13,826 bases of DNA from Gemmatimonadota bacterium (lineage in GTDB: Bacteria; Gemmatimonadota; Gemmatimonadetes; JACCXV01; JAHWKZ01). Positions 1 through 5,491 of this stretch are shown in pieces. The position numbers and the translations under genes are program-made. The notes under the pieces were generated by a model. The model searched no databases, had not been told where the DNA came from, and saw only the letters and a program-made list of their open reading frames with translations. The stretch spans positions 1 through 13,826 of the forward strand of contig JAHWKZ010000027.1 of NCBI GenBank assembly GCA_019347645.1, given 5' to 3'. How positions within the stretch are numbered: position 1 is the stretch's first letter; each line of letters begins with the position of its first letter.

Positions 1-134
1 GAGCGAGGGCGGCGGCCGCGTGGAGGGTCCGATGCGGGTGGACGACACCTGTGGAGGGCTCCTCGAGGGCAGCTTCGTCTTCCGCCGCCCCGCCGGCTGA
101 TCCGGCGCTCGAGGACTTTCCGCCCCGCTCCATT

Positions 135-163
135 CCAACCTTTCGCTCCCGACCCCGGTCAGA
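135..163 (+). promoter_or_regulatory. Possible ECF-type promoter of the sigma operon
   Basis: A CCAACC element (135-140) lies 17 nt before GTCAGA (158-163). This resembles the AAC-containing -35 and GTC-containing -10 elements of ECF sigma promoters, which are often autoregulated. The -35 is not a perfect GGAAC. If used, transcription would start at about 168-170, on or next to the proposed GTG start, giving a nearly leaderless mRNA. The call rests on motif similarity alone. Confidence 0.33.
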
Positions 164-167
164 TCCT

Positions 168-746
168 GTGAACACGGAGGAACACGGGCCGCGGAGGAGA
201 CGGATCCTGGCGATCGATCGAAGCGAGTCGACCGGTGAGCGCGACGACGTGCGCCGGGCCGCCGAAGGAGACGCGCGGGCGTTCGAGCGCCTGTACCGGG
301 AGTACGTCCCGATGGTGCACGGGCTGGCCCGCCGGATGGCCGGGAACGAGGACGCGGACGACCTCACCCAGGAGATCTTCGTGAGGGTGTGGGAGAAGCT
401 CGACACCTTCCGCGGGGACGCGGCGTTCGGCACCTGGCTCCACCGGGTGGCGACCAACCTGATCCTCACGCGGCGGAAGGCCCGCTCCCGGTACCGCGAT
501 CGCTTCCTCGAGGACGAGGCGACTCTGGAGACGGCGCACGCCACGCCCCGGCTCGTGGGAGCCGCGGTCGACCTCGAGGGCGCGCTGCAGGGGCTCCCCG
601 ACGGGGCGCGACAGGTGTTCGTGCTGTACGACGTGGAGGGATACAAGCACGAGGAGATCGCCGACATGTTGGGAGTCACGGTGGGAACCTCGAAGAGCCA
701 GCTCCACCGGGCCCGGATGCTGTTGCGAGAGCGACTGGCGAGCTAG
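168..746 (+). CDS. ECF-family RNA polymerase sigma factor
   Basis: This is an extracytoplasmic-function sigma-70 factor that would direct RNA polymerase to a stress or envelope regulon. With the GTG start at 168 it has 192 residues, the usual ECF length. Sigma region 2 covers about residues 38-105 (FERLYREYVPMVHGLARR, DADDLTQEIF, FGTWLHRVATN). Region 4 covers about 136-188, with the helix-turn-helix HEEIADMLGVTVGTSKSQLH followed by RARMLLRERL. The frame stays open upstream to a GTG at 51, but those 39 extra residues are Ser/Pro/Ala/Arg-rich and unlike any ECF domain, so I prefer 168. Neither start has a good Shine-Dalgarno sequence, and V67 of the long frame (249) is another option. The anti-sigma gene starts 25 nt after the stop, so the pair is almost certainly co-transcribed. 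The family is certain; the exact ECF group and start are not. Confidence 0.93.
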   Translation: MNTEEHGPRRRRILAIDRSESTGERDDVRRAAEGDARAFERLYREYVPMVHGLARRMAGNEDADDLTQEIFVRVWEKLDTFRGDAAFGTWLHRVATNLILTRRKARSRYRDRFLEDEATLETAHATPRLVGAAVDLEGALQGLPDGARQVFVLYDVEGYKHEEIADMLGVTVGTSKSQLHRARMLLRERLAS

Positions 747-771
747 GAGACGCACTTTTGGGAGCGAGACG

Positions 772-1467
772 ATGACCGAGCACTGGACCAACCGGCTGTC
801 CGACTATCTCGACGAGGACATGGACCCCCGCGAGCGGCGGAGGGTGGAAGCCCATCTCGCCGAATGCGAGATGTGCGCCGCGGCGCTCGCCGACCTGCGC
901 AGGATCGTGGCCGAGGCGGCCGCCCTCGAGGACGTGCCGCCGGAGAGAAACCTCTGGCCGGGGATCGCCGAGCGGCTCGGGGAGCGACGGGCGGTCGTCG
1001 TGCCGCTCGAATCGGCCGCGAGGGCTCGGCGCCGCTTCTCGCTCTCGCTTCCGCAGCTGGCCGCCGCCGTCCTCGCCGTCCTGCTGGTGGGCGTGGGAGG
1101 CGCGTGGCTCGCGCTCGAGGAGGGCGGCTCGGCCGATCCGACGGTCGCCGAGGCGCCCCGGAGAGCTCCCGGGGAAGACCGGGTCGACACGTCCCCGATC
1201 GTCGCCGTGGCCGAGGATGCCGACCAGACATCGTACGCCGAGGCGGTGGCCGACCTCGAGGCCCGCTTCGAGGAGACTCGCGATCGTCTCGACCCGGAGA
1301 CCGTGCGCGCCGTCCAGCAGAACCTGGCGATCATCGACCAGGCGCTCGCGGAGATCCGCGCCGCCCTCGCCGAGGACCCGAACGACCCGTATCTAAACCG
1401 CCACCTCGCGACGACGATGAGGCGCAAGGTGGACGTGCTCCGACAGGCCACTGAGGCCGTCATCTGA
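772..1467 (+). CDS. Membrane-anchored zinc-finger anti-sigma factor
   Basis: This is the probable partner that holds the upstream sigma factor inactive at the membrane. The N-terminus carries a zinc-binding anti-sigma (zf-HC2/ZAS) motif, H28-x3-C32-x2-C35, within a helical segment. A single membrane span lies at about residues 95-116 (LAAAVLAVLLVGVGGAWLAL), preceded by an Arg-rich stretch, so residues 1-90 should be cytoplasmic. An acidic Ala/Pro linker follows, then a predicted helical outer domain (about 155-231) rich in Glu, Arg and Leu, with coiled-coil character (DLEARFEETRDRL, NLAIIDQALAEIRAALAEDP). The ATG at 772 is preceded by GGGAGCGAG. The 231 residues fit the family. The signal sensed by the outer domain cannot be read from the sequence. 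The first DUF4097 gene follows after 17 nt. Confidence 0.9.
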   Translation: MTEHWTNRLSDYLDEDMDPRERRRVEAHLAECEMCAAALADLRRIVAEAAALEDVPPERNLWPGIAERLGERRAVVVPLESAARARRRFSLSLPQLAAAVLAVLLVGVGGAWLALEEGGSADPTVAEAPRRAPGEDRVDTSPIVAVAEDADQTSYAEAVADLEARFEETRDRLDPETVRAVQQNLAIIDQALAEIRAALAEDPNDPYLNRHLATTMRRKVDVLRQATEAVI

Positions 1468-1484
1468 AGGAAGGAAGAGATCCC

Positions 1485-2366
1485 ATGCGAACCGCCATCA
1501 CCACCACTCTGCTCCTGGCCGCGACGGTCCTCGCCCCGGCGGCGGCCGCCGGTCAGGCCGAGCGGTTCGAGACGACCGTCGAGGCCCCCGCCCGCGGACG
1601 GCTCGAGCTCCACAACGGCGACGGGAGCGTGACGATCGACACCTGGAACCGCGAATCCGTGCGCGTGGTGGCGCGGCGACCGTCCGGGTTGCCGATCGAG
1701 GTCCAGCGCAAGGGAGTGGCCGTGGTCGTTCGAGCGCCGCGCCAGATGGAGCGCCGGGCCTCCGTCGACTACGCGGTCACCGTCCCCCGTTCGATGGACC
1801 TGGAGATCCATGGGATGAACTCCCCGGTGACGATCGAGGGGACGGAGGGCCGGGTGGACGTCCACACCATCAAGGGGAACATCGCGGTGCGCGGCGGTCG
1901 GGAGCAGGTCGGGCTCCACACGGTCAACGGCTCGGTGAGCGTGGTGGGCGCCCGGGCGAGCGTGGAGGTGAACGTCGTCAACCAGGCCGTCAGCCTCGGC
2001 GACGTGATCGGCACGAGCGTAGGGATCAACGCGGTCAACGGGGCGGTCCGGCTGGACGGCGTGGACGCGCGGCGGGTCGAGGTGACGACCGTGAACGGGA
2101 AGATCGCCTTCGACGGTTCGATCCACCCCGATGGGGTCTACGACCTCAACGCCCACAACGGCGGGATCGACATGACGATCCCGAGCGACGCCAGCGCGCG
2201 GATCCAGGTCTCCACGCACAACGGCACGCTCCACGTCGGCTTCCCGGTCACGATAGAGGAAGGGCCGATCGGCAAGCGGTTCGACTTCACCCTGGGTGCG
2301 GGCCGGGCACGAATCGAGCTGACGTCGTTCAACGGAACGATCGAGCTGCGCCGGCCGGGCTCCTGA
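1485..2366 (+). CDS. Exported DUF4097-family beta-repeat protein (first copy)
   Basis: This secreted or periplasmic protein of 293 residues belongs to the DUF4097 (DUF4098/putative adhesin) beta-repeat family. A signal peptide is clear: MRTA, then a hydrophobic Leu/Ala core to about residue 22, with cleavage near AGQA. The rest is about ten short strand-turn units, each centred on an Asn-Gly-like turn: HNGDGSVTI (43), HTIKGNIAV (127), HTVNGSVSV (145), NAVNGAVRL (182), TTVNGKIAF (201), NAHNGGIDM (222), STHNGTLHV (243) and SFNGTIEL (281). This periodicity implies a beta-helix or beta-solenoid. It has no catalytic motif. The start has GGAAGGAAGAGA upstream. Its place directly after the sigma/anti-sigma pair suggests it is a target or a sensor component. 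Its molecular role is unknown; members of this family are frequent neighbours of ECF regulators. Confidence 0.85.
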   Translation: MRTAITTTLLLAATVLAPAAAAGQAERFETTVEAPARGRLELHNGDGSVTIDTWNRESVRVVARRPSGLPIEVQRKGVAVVVRAPRQMERRASVDYAVTVPRSMDLEIHGMNSPVTIEGTEGRVDVHTIKGNIAVRGGREQVGLHTVNGSVSVVGARASVEVNVVNQAVSLGDVIGTSVGINAVNGAVRLDGVDARRVEVTTVNGKIAFDGSIHPDGVYDLNAHNGGIDMTIPSDASARIQVSTHNGTLHVGFPVTIEEGPIGKRFDFTLGAGRARIELTSFNGTIELRRPGS

Positions 2367-2410
2367 CGCCCGCCGTCGCCCATCCGGACCACGATGCGAG
2401 GAGGAGAACG

Positions 2411-3190
2411 ATGAAGCGTTGGATCACGCCGGCCGCGGCCGGCCTCATGCTCGCCGCCCTGGCCGTCCCGGCCACCGCCCAGCGGACCGACACCTTCGCC
2501 TGGCGAGGCGAGATCGCCGCCGGGCAGTCGGTCACGGTGAAGGGGATCAACGGCAAGATCGACGCCCGTCCGTCCACCGGCCGGACCGTCCGGGTCGAGG
2601 CCGTCAAGACGGCGAAGAGCGGTTCGGTGGCGGACCTCGACGTCGACGTCCGCCGGGACTCCGACGGGATCACGATCTGCGGGATCTATCCGCTGGAGGA
2701 CGGCGGGCGGAAGAACGCCTGCGACTCCGGCGGGAGCGGGGACATGCGGGACGGCGCGACGATCGACTTCGTCGTCCACGTGCCGTCGGCCGTGGATCTG
2801 GAGGCCCGCACCGTGAACGGCGCGATCACGACCGGCCCGCTCGGCGGCGACGTCTCGGTCTCGACCGTGAACGGGTCGATCGAGGTCACGGGCGCCGGGA
2901 AGGTGGACGCCCGAACGGTGAACGGCGCGATCGAGGCCTCCACGGGAGCCGCCACGTGGAACGGCGGCCTGGAGTTCAAGACGGTGAACGGCTCGATCAC
3001 CGTCACCCTTCCGGCGAACGCGAGTGCACGGGTGGAGGCGAAGACCGTGAACGGGGGCCTGGAGACCGATTTCCCGCTCACGATCCAGGGCAAGTGGGGG
3101 CCGCGGCGGATGGAGGGCACCATCGGTCGGGGCGGCGGTACGCTGGAGCTGGAGACGGTCAACGGCGCGATCCGGCTGCGCCGCTCGTAG
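2411..3190 (+). CDS. Exported DUF4097-family 'VNG'-repeat protein (second copy)
   Basis: This second DUF4097 paralogue has 259 residues, with a signal peptide (MKRW, hydrophobic to about residue 22, cleavage near ATA-Q). Its repeats are more regular than in the upstream copy: ING at 46-48, then VNG at 135, 153, 170, 192, 213 and 250, usually T-V-N-G-(A/S)-I. Between residues 80 and 120 is a non-repeat insert with two cysteines (C90 and C104) that could form a disulfide in the periplasm. The protein ends on a repeat followed by RLRRS. The start is preceded by GAGGAGAACG. It lies 44 nt after the first copy and is the last gene of the operon, ending only 15 bp from the convergent PEBP gene. Export and family are well supported. 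Function is unknown; a structural or surface role is inference. Confidence 0.85.
   Translation: MKRWITPAAAGLMLAALAVPATAQRTDTFAWRGEIAAGQSVTVKGINGKIDARPSTGRTVRVEAVKTAKSGSVADLDVDVRRDSDGITICGIYPLEDGGRKNACDSGGSGDMRDGATIDFVVHVPSAVDLEARTVNGAITTGPLGGDVSVSTVNGSIEVTGAGKVDARTVNGAIEASTGAATWNGGLEFKTVNGSITVTLPANASARVEAKTVNGGLETDFPLTIQGKWGPRRMEGTIGRGGGTLELETVNGAIRLRRS
2807..3172 (+). repeat. Intragenic VNG-encoding repeat units
   Basis: Within the second DUF4097 gene, six units encode T-V-N-G followed by a small residue and a hydrophobic one. The DNA is also similar: GTGAACGGCGCGATC occurs identically at 2813-2827 and 2918-2932, and near-copies (for example GTCAACGGCGCGATC at about 3159) follow at irregular spacing of roughly 50-110 nt. 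The units are coding and in frame. Confidence 0.7.
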
Positions 3191-3205
3191 CGAGTCTCGC
3201 CGTCG

Positions 3206-3805
3206 TCAGCCCTGCCGGCGATAGGTGCCGGTGAGGTCGGCGGTCCCCAGCACGTGGCCCTCGATCGCGCCTTCGAGGTCCTCGCGGGAGGCGCCGGCGT
3301 CCAGACCGGCGGGGGCGTCCAGGGCGTAGAGGGTGAAGACGTAGCGGTGGCTCGAGCCGGCCGGCGGACACGGTCCGCCGTACCCTGTCTCGCCGAAGTC
3401 GTTCTGGCCCTGGAGCGCGCTACCCAGGTTCTCGAGCCGTGGGGCGTCGCCCACTCCCTCGGGCAGCTCGGCGGCGTGACCCGGCAGGTCGTAGAGCACC
3501 CAGTGGGTGAACGTGCCGCCGGGCGCGTCGGGGTCGGTGAGGGTCAGAGCGTAGGCCTCGGTCCCGTCCGGGGCGTCGGACCACGCCAGCGGCGGCGAGA
3601 CGTCCTCGCCGTCGCAGGAGTTGCGGACGGGGATCGCGTCGCCTTCGTCGAAGGCCGGGCTCGTCAGATCGAACGCCATGGAAGTCTCCTTTCCGGGGGA
3701 GGGAGCCCCCGCGGTGTCGTCGCTCGCCGCCGCCGGGGCGCCCGCGTCCCTCTCGGATCCGCAGAAGAGCAGAGTGGTCGCGAACGCCAGGGTTAGCCGC
3801 CGCAT
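3206..3805 (-). CDS. Exported PEBP (YbhB/YbcL, Raf kinase inhibitor-like) protein
   Basis: This phosphatidylethanolamine-binding-protein family member has 199 residues from the ATG at 3805 (GGAGGCGACC lies just upstream). The fold signature is complete: FDLTSPAF (45-52), CDGEDVSPPLAW (64-75), DPDAPGG (91-97) and HWVLYDLP (101-108) with the pocket histidine H101, then GYGGPCPP (141-148) and H153RY. Residues 1-15 are a hydrophobic leader ending in LLFC. This might be a lipoprotein signal, but F before the Cys is a poor lipobox. A Ser/Ala/Pro-rich linker (16-42) precedes the domain. Known bacterial members are mostly cytoplasmic and of uncertain function, so the leader is notable. Met43 has a strong ribosome binding site of its own (listed separately). 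The gene converges on the DUF4097 operon with a 15-bp gap and is divergent from the porin gene. Confidence 0.92.
   Translation of the reverse strand: MRRLTLAFATTLLFCGSERDAGAPAAASDDTAGAPSPGKETSMAFDLTSPAFDEGDAIPVRNSCDGEDVSPPLAWSDAPDGTEAYALTLTDPDAPGGTFTHWVLYDLPGHAAELPEGVGDAPRLENLGSALQGQNDFGETGYGGPCPPAGSSHRYVFTLYALDAPAGLDAGASREDLEGAIEGHVLGTADLTGTYRRQG
3686..3690 (-). promoter_or_regulatory. Internal ribosome binding site for a leaderless-signal PEBP form
   Basis: On the minus strand AAAGGAG ends 6 nt before an in-frame ATG at 3679, which opens exactly at the start of the PEBP domain (MAFDLTSP). This is a better Shine-Dalgarno and spacing than the upstream start has. It would yield a cytoplasmic 157-residue protein alongside the exported 199-residue one. 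Use of the site is inferred. Confidence 0.5.
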
Positions 3806-3822
3806 GGTCGCCTCCGTCTCCA

Positions 3823-3834
3823 CGTTCTAGAACG
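3823..3834. promoter_or_regulatory. Perfect 12-bp palindrome upstream of the PEBP gene
   Basis: CGTTCTAGAACG is a perfect dyad lying 17 bp upstream of the PEBP ATG, in its presumed 5' untranslated region. It could be an operator half-site pair, but a 12-bp palindrome alone is weak evidence, and no matching regulator gene is visible. Confidence 0.3.
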
Positions 3835-3861
3835 GGTGATCGCCCGCGTCCCCCGACCATA

Positions 3862-3873
3862 CTGGCGCGCCAG
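3862..3873. promoter_or_regulatory. Perfect 12-bp GC-rich palindrome in the divergent intergenic region
   Basis: CTGGCGCGCCAG is perfectly self-complementary. It lies midway between the divergent PEBP and porin genes, next to a weak minus-strand -10-like TATGGT (3861-3856). It may be an operator or merely chance in GC-rich DNA. Confidence 0.22.
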
Positions 3874-3915
3874 CCCGGCGTCCGCCAGCGAGATCGGGGC
3901 GTGGGCGCCAGGGGA

Positions 3916-3945
3916 TTGACTTTTCGGTCTACTGTGGTCCATGAT
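3916..3945 (+). promoter_or_regulatory. Sigma-70-like promoter of the porin gene, apparently leaderless
   Basis: TTGACT (3916-3921, five of six consensus bases) is followed after 18 nt by CATGAT (3940-3945, four of six). A start site about 7 nt after the -10 would fall on the A of the ATG at 3952. No Shine-Dalgarno sequence precedes that ATG, which agrees with a leaderless transcript. This AT-richer patch stands out from its surroundings. Confidence 0.5.
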
Positions 3946-3962
3946 TTAGCCATGACTAAATC
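3943..3962. promoter_or_regulatory. Inverted repeat (candidate operator) across the porin start codon
   Basis: GATTTAG (3943-3949) and CTAAATC (3956-3962) form perfect 7-bp arms around a 6-bp centre that contains the porin ATG. The repeat overlaps the proposed -10 element and transcription start, where a bound repressor would block initiation. TTTAG/CTAAA dyads resemble sites of metal-responsive (DtxR/MntR-type) or Rrf2-type regulators, but which family binds here cannot be told from sequence. Confidence 0.5.
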
Positions 3963-4689
3963 CTGGCCTCGGCTTCTCGTCTGTCTCCCGCTCCTGCTGT
4001 ACGGACCGCGCGCCTTCGCCCAGCCGGCGGCGCTGATCACCGACCGGCCGGACTTCACCGAGAGCGCGGCCTCGGTGGAGCCGGGCCACGTGCAGATCGA
4101 GGCGGGAACGACCTTCTCGGATACCGACCCCGGCGACGAATCGACGGTGGGAGAGCTCCTGGCGCGGATCGGGCTCGTCCCGGGCGTGGAGCTCCGCGTC
4201 GGCGTCCCGTCCTGGATCCGAGCCGGCGGACTCGACGGGTTCGACGACGGGTTCCTGGGCGGGAAAGGGGAGATCCCTGCGGGAGCGGGCTGGGAGGCCG
4301 CGGTCCTGGCGGGAACGACGGTCCCGATCGGAGACGGAGACGTCGCCGCCGACGCCTGGCAGCCCGAGGTCGTTCTGGCTTTCGCCCGAGACCTGGCCGA
4401 GGGCGCCGGTTTGGGATTGAACGTCGGATGGGGCCGGCCGGTGGAGGACGGCGACCGGTTCGACGAGTTCCGCGGCAGTGCCGCCGTCGGTCTCGACCTC
4501 GGTGGCGGCTGGGGAGCCTTCGGGGAGACGTTCGGGTTCGTCGCCGACGAGGCGGGCCCCGCCTTCGTGGACGGCGGGGTGACGCGGCTCTTCGGCCCCG
4601 ATTTCCAGCTCGACGCCCGCGTCGGCGCGGGTCTGTTCCAGGCCGCCGGCGAGTGGTTCATCGGAATCGGCTTCGCTCGCCGCTGGTGA
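3952..4689 (+). CDS. Outer-membrane beta-barrel protein, phenol-degradation MetA-like 'transporter' family
   Basis: This exported protein of 245 residues has a signal peptide (MTKSW, hydrophobic core at about 8-18, cleavage after AFA at 23). The mature start ITDRPDFTESAASVEPGHVQIEAG is typical of the family often annotated as 'transporter' or 'MetA-pathway of phenol degradation'. The body is alternating polar/hydrophobic strands with Gly-rich turns (LRVGVPSW, GLGLNVGWGRP, GGWGAFGETFG), and it ends in an aromatic residue (GIGFARRW), as outer-membrane barrels do for BAM recognition. I chose the ATG at 3952 because it begins the signal peptide; an in-frame GTG at 3901 only adds residues upstream of it. 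No substrate can be assigned. The stop codon overlaps the next gene's start (GTGA), so the two genes are translationally coupled. A promoter and dyad sit on the start. Confidence 0.8.
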   Translation: MTKSWPRLLVCLPLLLYGPRAFAQPAALITDRPDFTESAASVEPGHVQIEAGTTFSDTDPGDESTVGELLARIGLVPGVELRVGVPSWIRAGGLDGFDDGFLGGKGEIPAGAGWEAAVLAGTTVPIGDGDVAADAWQPEVVLAFARDLAEGAGLGLNVGWGRPVEDGDRFDEFRGSAAVGLDLGGGWGAFGETFGFVADEAGPAFVDGGVTRLFGPDFQLDARVGAGLFQAAGEWFIGIGFARRW

Positions 4690-5444
4690 GTCGCCGGCAC
4701 GACGCCGACGCCGGCGGTCCTTCCGAGTTGCTCGAGGCCAAGGCGGCGCTCCGAGAGCGGGTCTGGAGCGCGCTGAAGGACGCCGACGCCGACCGCTTCC
4801 CCGGCGCCGAAGGCCGGATCCCCAACTTCATCGGCGCCGAGGATGCCGCCGAGCGGCTTCGCGGGCTCGGGATCTGGGGGCAAGCCGCCACGCTCAAGGC
4901 CAATCCCGACAGCCCGCAGTGGCCGGTCCGCCAGCGCGCGCTCGAGGACGGCAAGAGGGTCTACATGGCGGTTCCGAGGCTCGCCGACCCGCGGCCGTTC
5001 TTCCTGCTGCACCCCGAGCGGATCGAGCAGTCGCCGCGGAAAGCGTCGTCGATCAAGGGGGCCGGCCGGGAGGGCCGGCCGGTGGAGATGGACGCCCTGG
5101 AACCGGTCGATCTGGTGGTGGTGGGCTCGGTCGCCGTCTCCGAGGACGGGGCGCGCCTCGGCAAGGGCGGCGGCTTCAGCGACCTCGAGTTCGCGCTCGC
5201 CCGGGAGGCCGGCCTGATCGGCGCCGACACCGTCGTCGCCACCACCGTCCACGAGGTCCAGCTCGTCGATCCCGGCCAGATCCCGATGGCCGACCACGAC
5301 GTCCCGCTCGACTGGATCGTCACCCCCGACCGGGCGGTCCGGTGCCAGGAACGGCACGCCCGCTCCGGAGGAATCCGGTGGGACGCGCTCACCGAGGAGA
5401 AGATCGCAGCGATCCCGCTGCTCGCGCGGATCCGCGGAGGCTGA
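4686..5444 (+). CDS. 5-formyltetrahydrofolate cyclo-ligase-like protein (MTHFS/MTHFSD family)
   Basis: This cytoplasmic protein of 252 residues is related to 5-formyltetrahydrofolate cyclo-ligase, which converts 5-formyl-THF to 5,10-methenyl-THF with ATP. Family marks are RIPNFIGAEDAAERL (44-58), a substrate-lysine context at TLKANPDSPQWPVRQRAL (69-86), VYMAVPRL (92-99), PVDLVVVGSVAV (140-151) and the signature GARLGKGGGFSDLEFALA (155-171), then TTVHEVQLVD (186-195). This pattern matches the archaeal/MTHFSD-like branch better than the short classical YgfA branch, so the exact activity is uncertain. The GTG start at 4686 overlaps the porin stop as GTGA and has no clear Shine-Dalgarno, suggesting translational coupling. 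Pairing a folate enzyme with a porin has no obvious metabolic logic. A hairpin follows the stop. Confidence 0.82.
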   Translation: MSRRHDADAGGPSELLEAKAALRERVWSALKDADADRFPGAEGRIPNFIGAEDAAERLRGLGIWGQAATLKANPDSPQWPVRQRALEDGKRVYMAVPRLADPRPFFLLHPERIEQSPRKASSIKGAGREGRPVEMDALEPVDLVVVGSVAVSEDGARLGKGGGFSDLEFALAREAGLIGADTVVATTVHEVQLVDPGQIPMADHDVPLDWIVTPDRAVRCQERHARSGGIRWDALTEEKIAAIPLLARIRGG

Positions 5445-5460
5445 GCGATCCGAAACGCGA

Positions 5461-5486
5461 AGGGCCCGCGATCACTCGCGGACCCT
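5461..5486. terminator. Hairpin between convergent genes (probable bidirectional terminator)
   Basis: Arms AGGGCCCGCGA (5461-5471) and TCGCGGACCCT (5476-5486) pair over 11 positions with one mismatch around a TCAC loop. The hairpin sits between two convergent stops (5444 and 5492). There is no T-run on either side, so it is a GC-rich hairpin rather than a classical intrinsic terminator. Confidence 0.6.
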
Positions 5487-5491
5487 CGCAG

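Noticed and set aside
51..167. Upstream GTG start for the sigma factor
   Set aside because: It would add 39 low-complexity residues not seen in ECF factors, and the possible promoter lies inside the segment.
2807..3172. CRISPR array or mobile repeat
   Set aside because: The repeats are in frame, encode a protein turn motif, vary in sequence and have irregular spacing.
3191..3205. Terminator between the DUF4097 operon and the convergent PEBP gene
   Set aside because: The gap is only 15 bp; just a 4-bp stem (CTCG-TAG-CGAG) is visible at the stop codon, too weak to call.
3901..3951. GTG 3901 as the porin start
   Set aside because: It would put 17 non-hydrophobic residues in front of a complete signal peptide and would translate through the promoter elements.
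3420..5357. Long minus-strand frame opposite the porin and cyclo-ligase genes
   Set aside because: Low-complexity Pro/Arg/Ser composition and no recognisable motif; it is a GC-driven antisense shadow.
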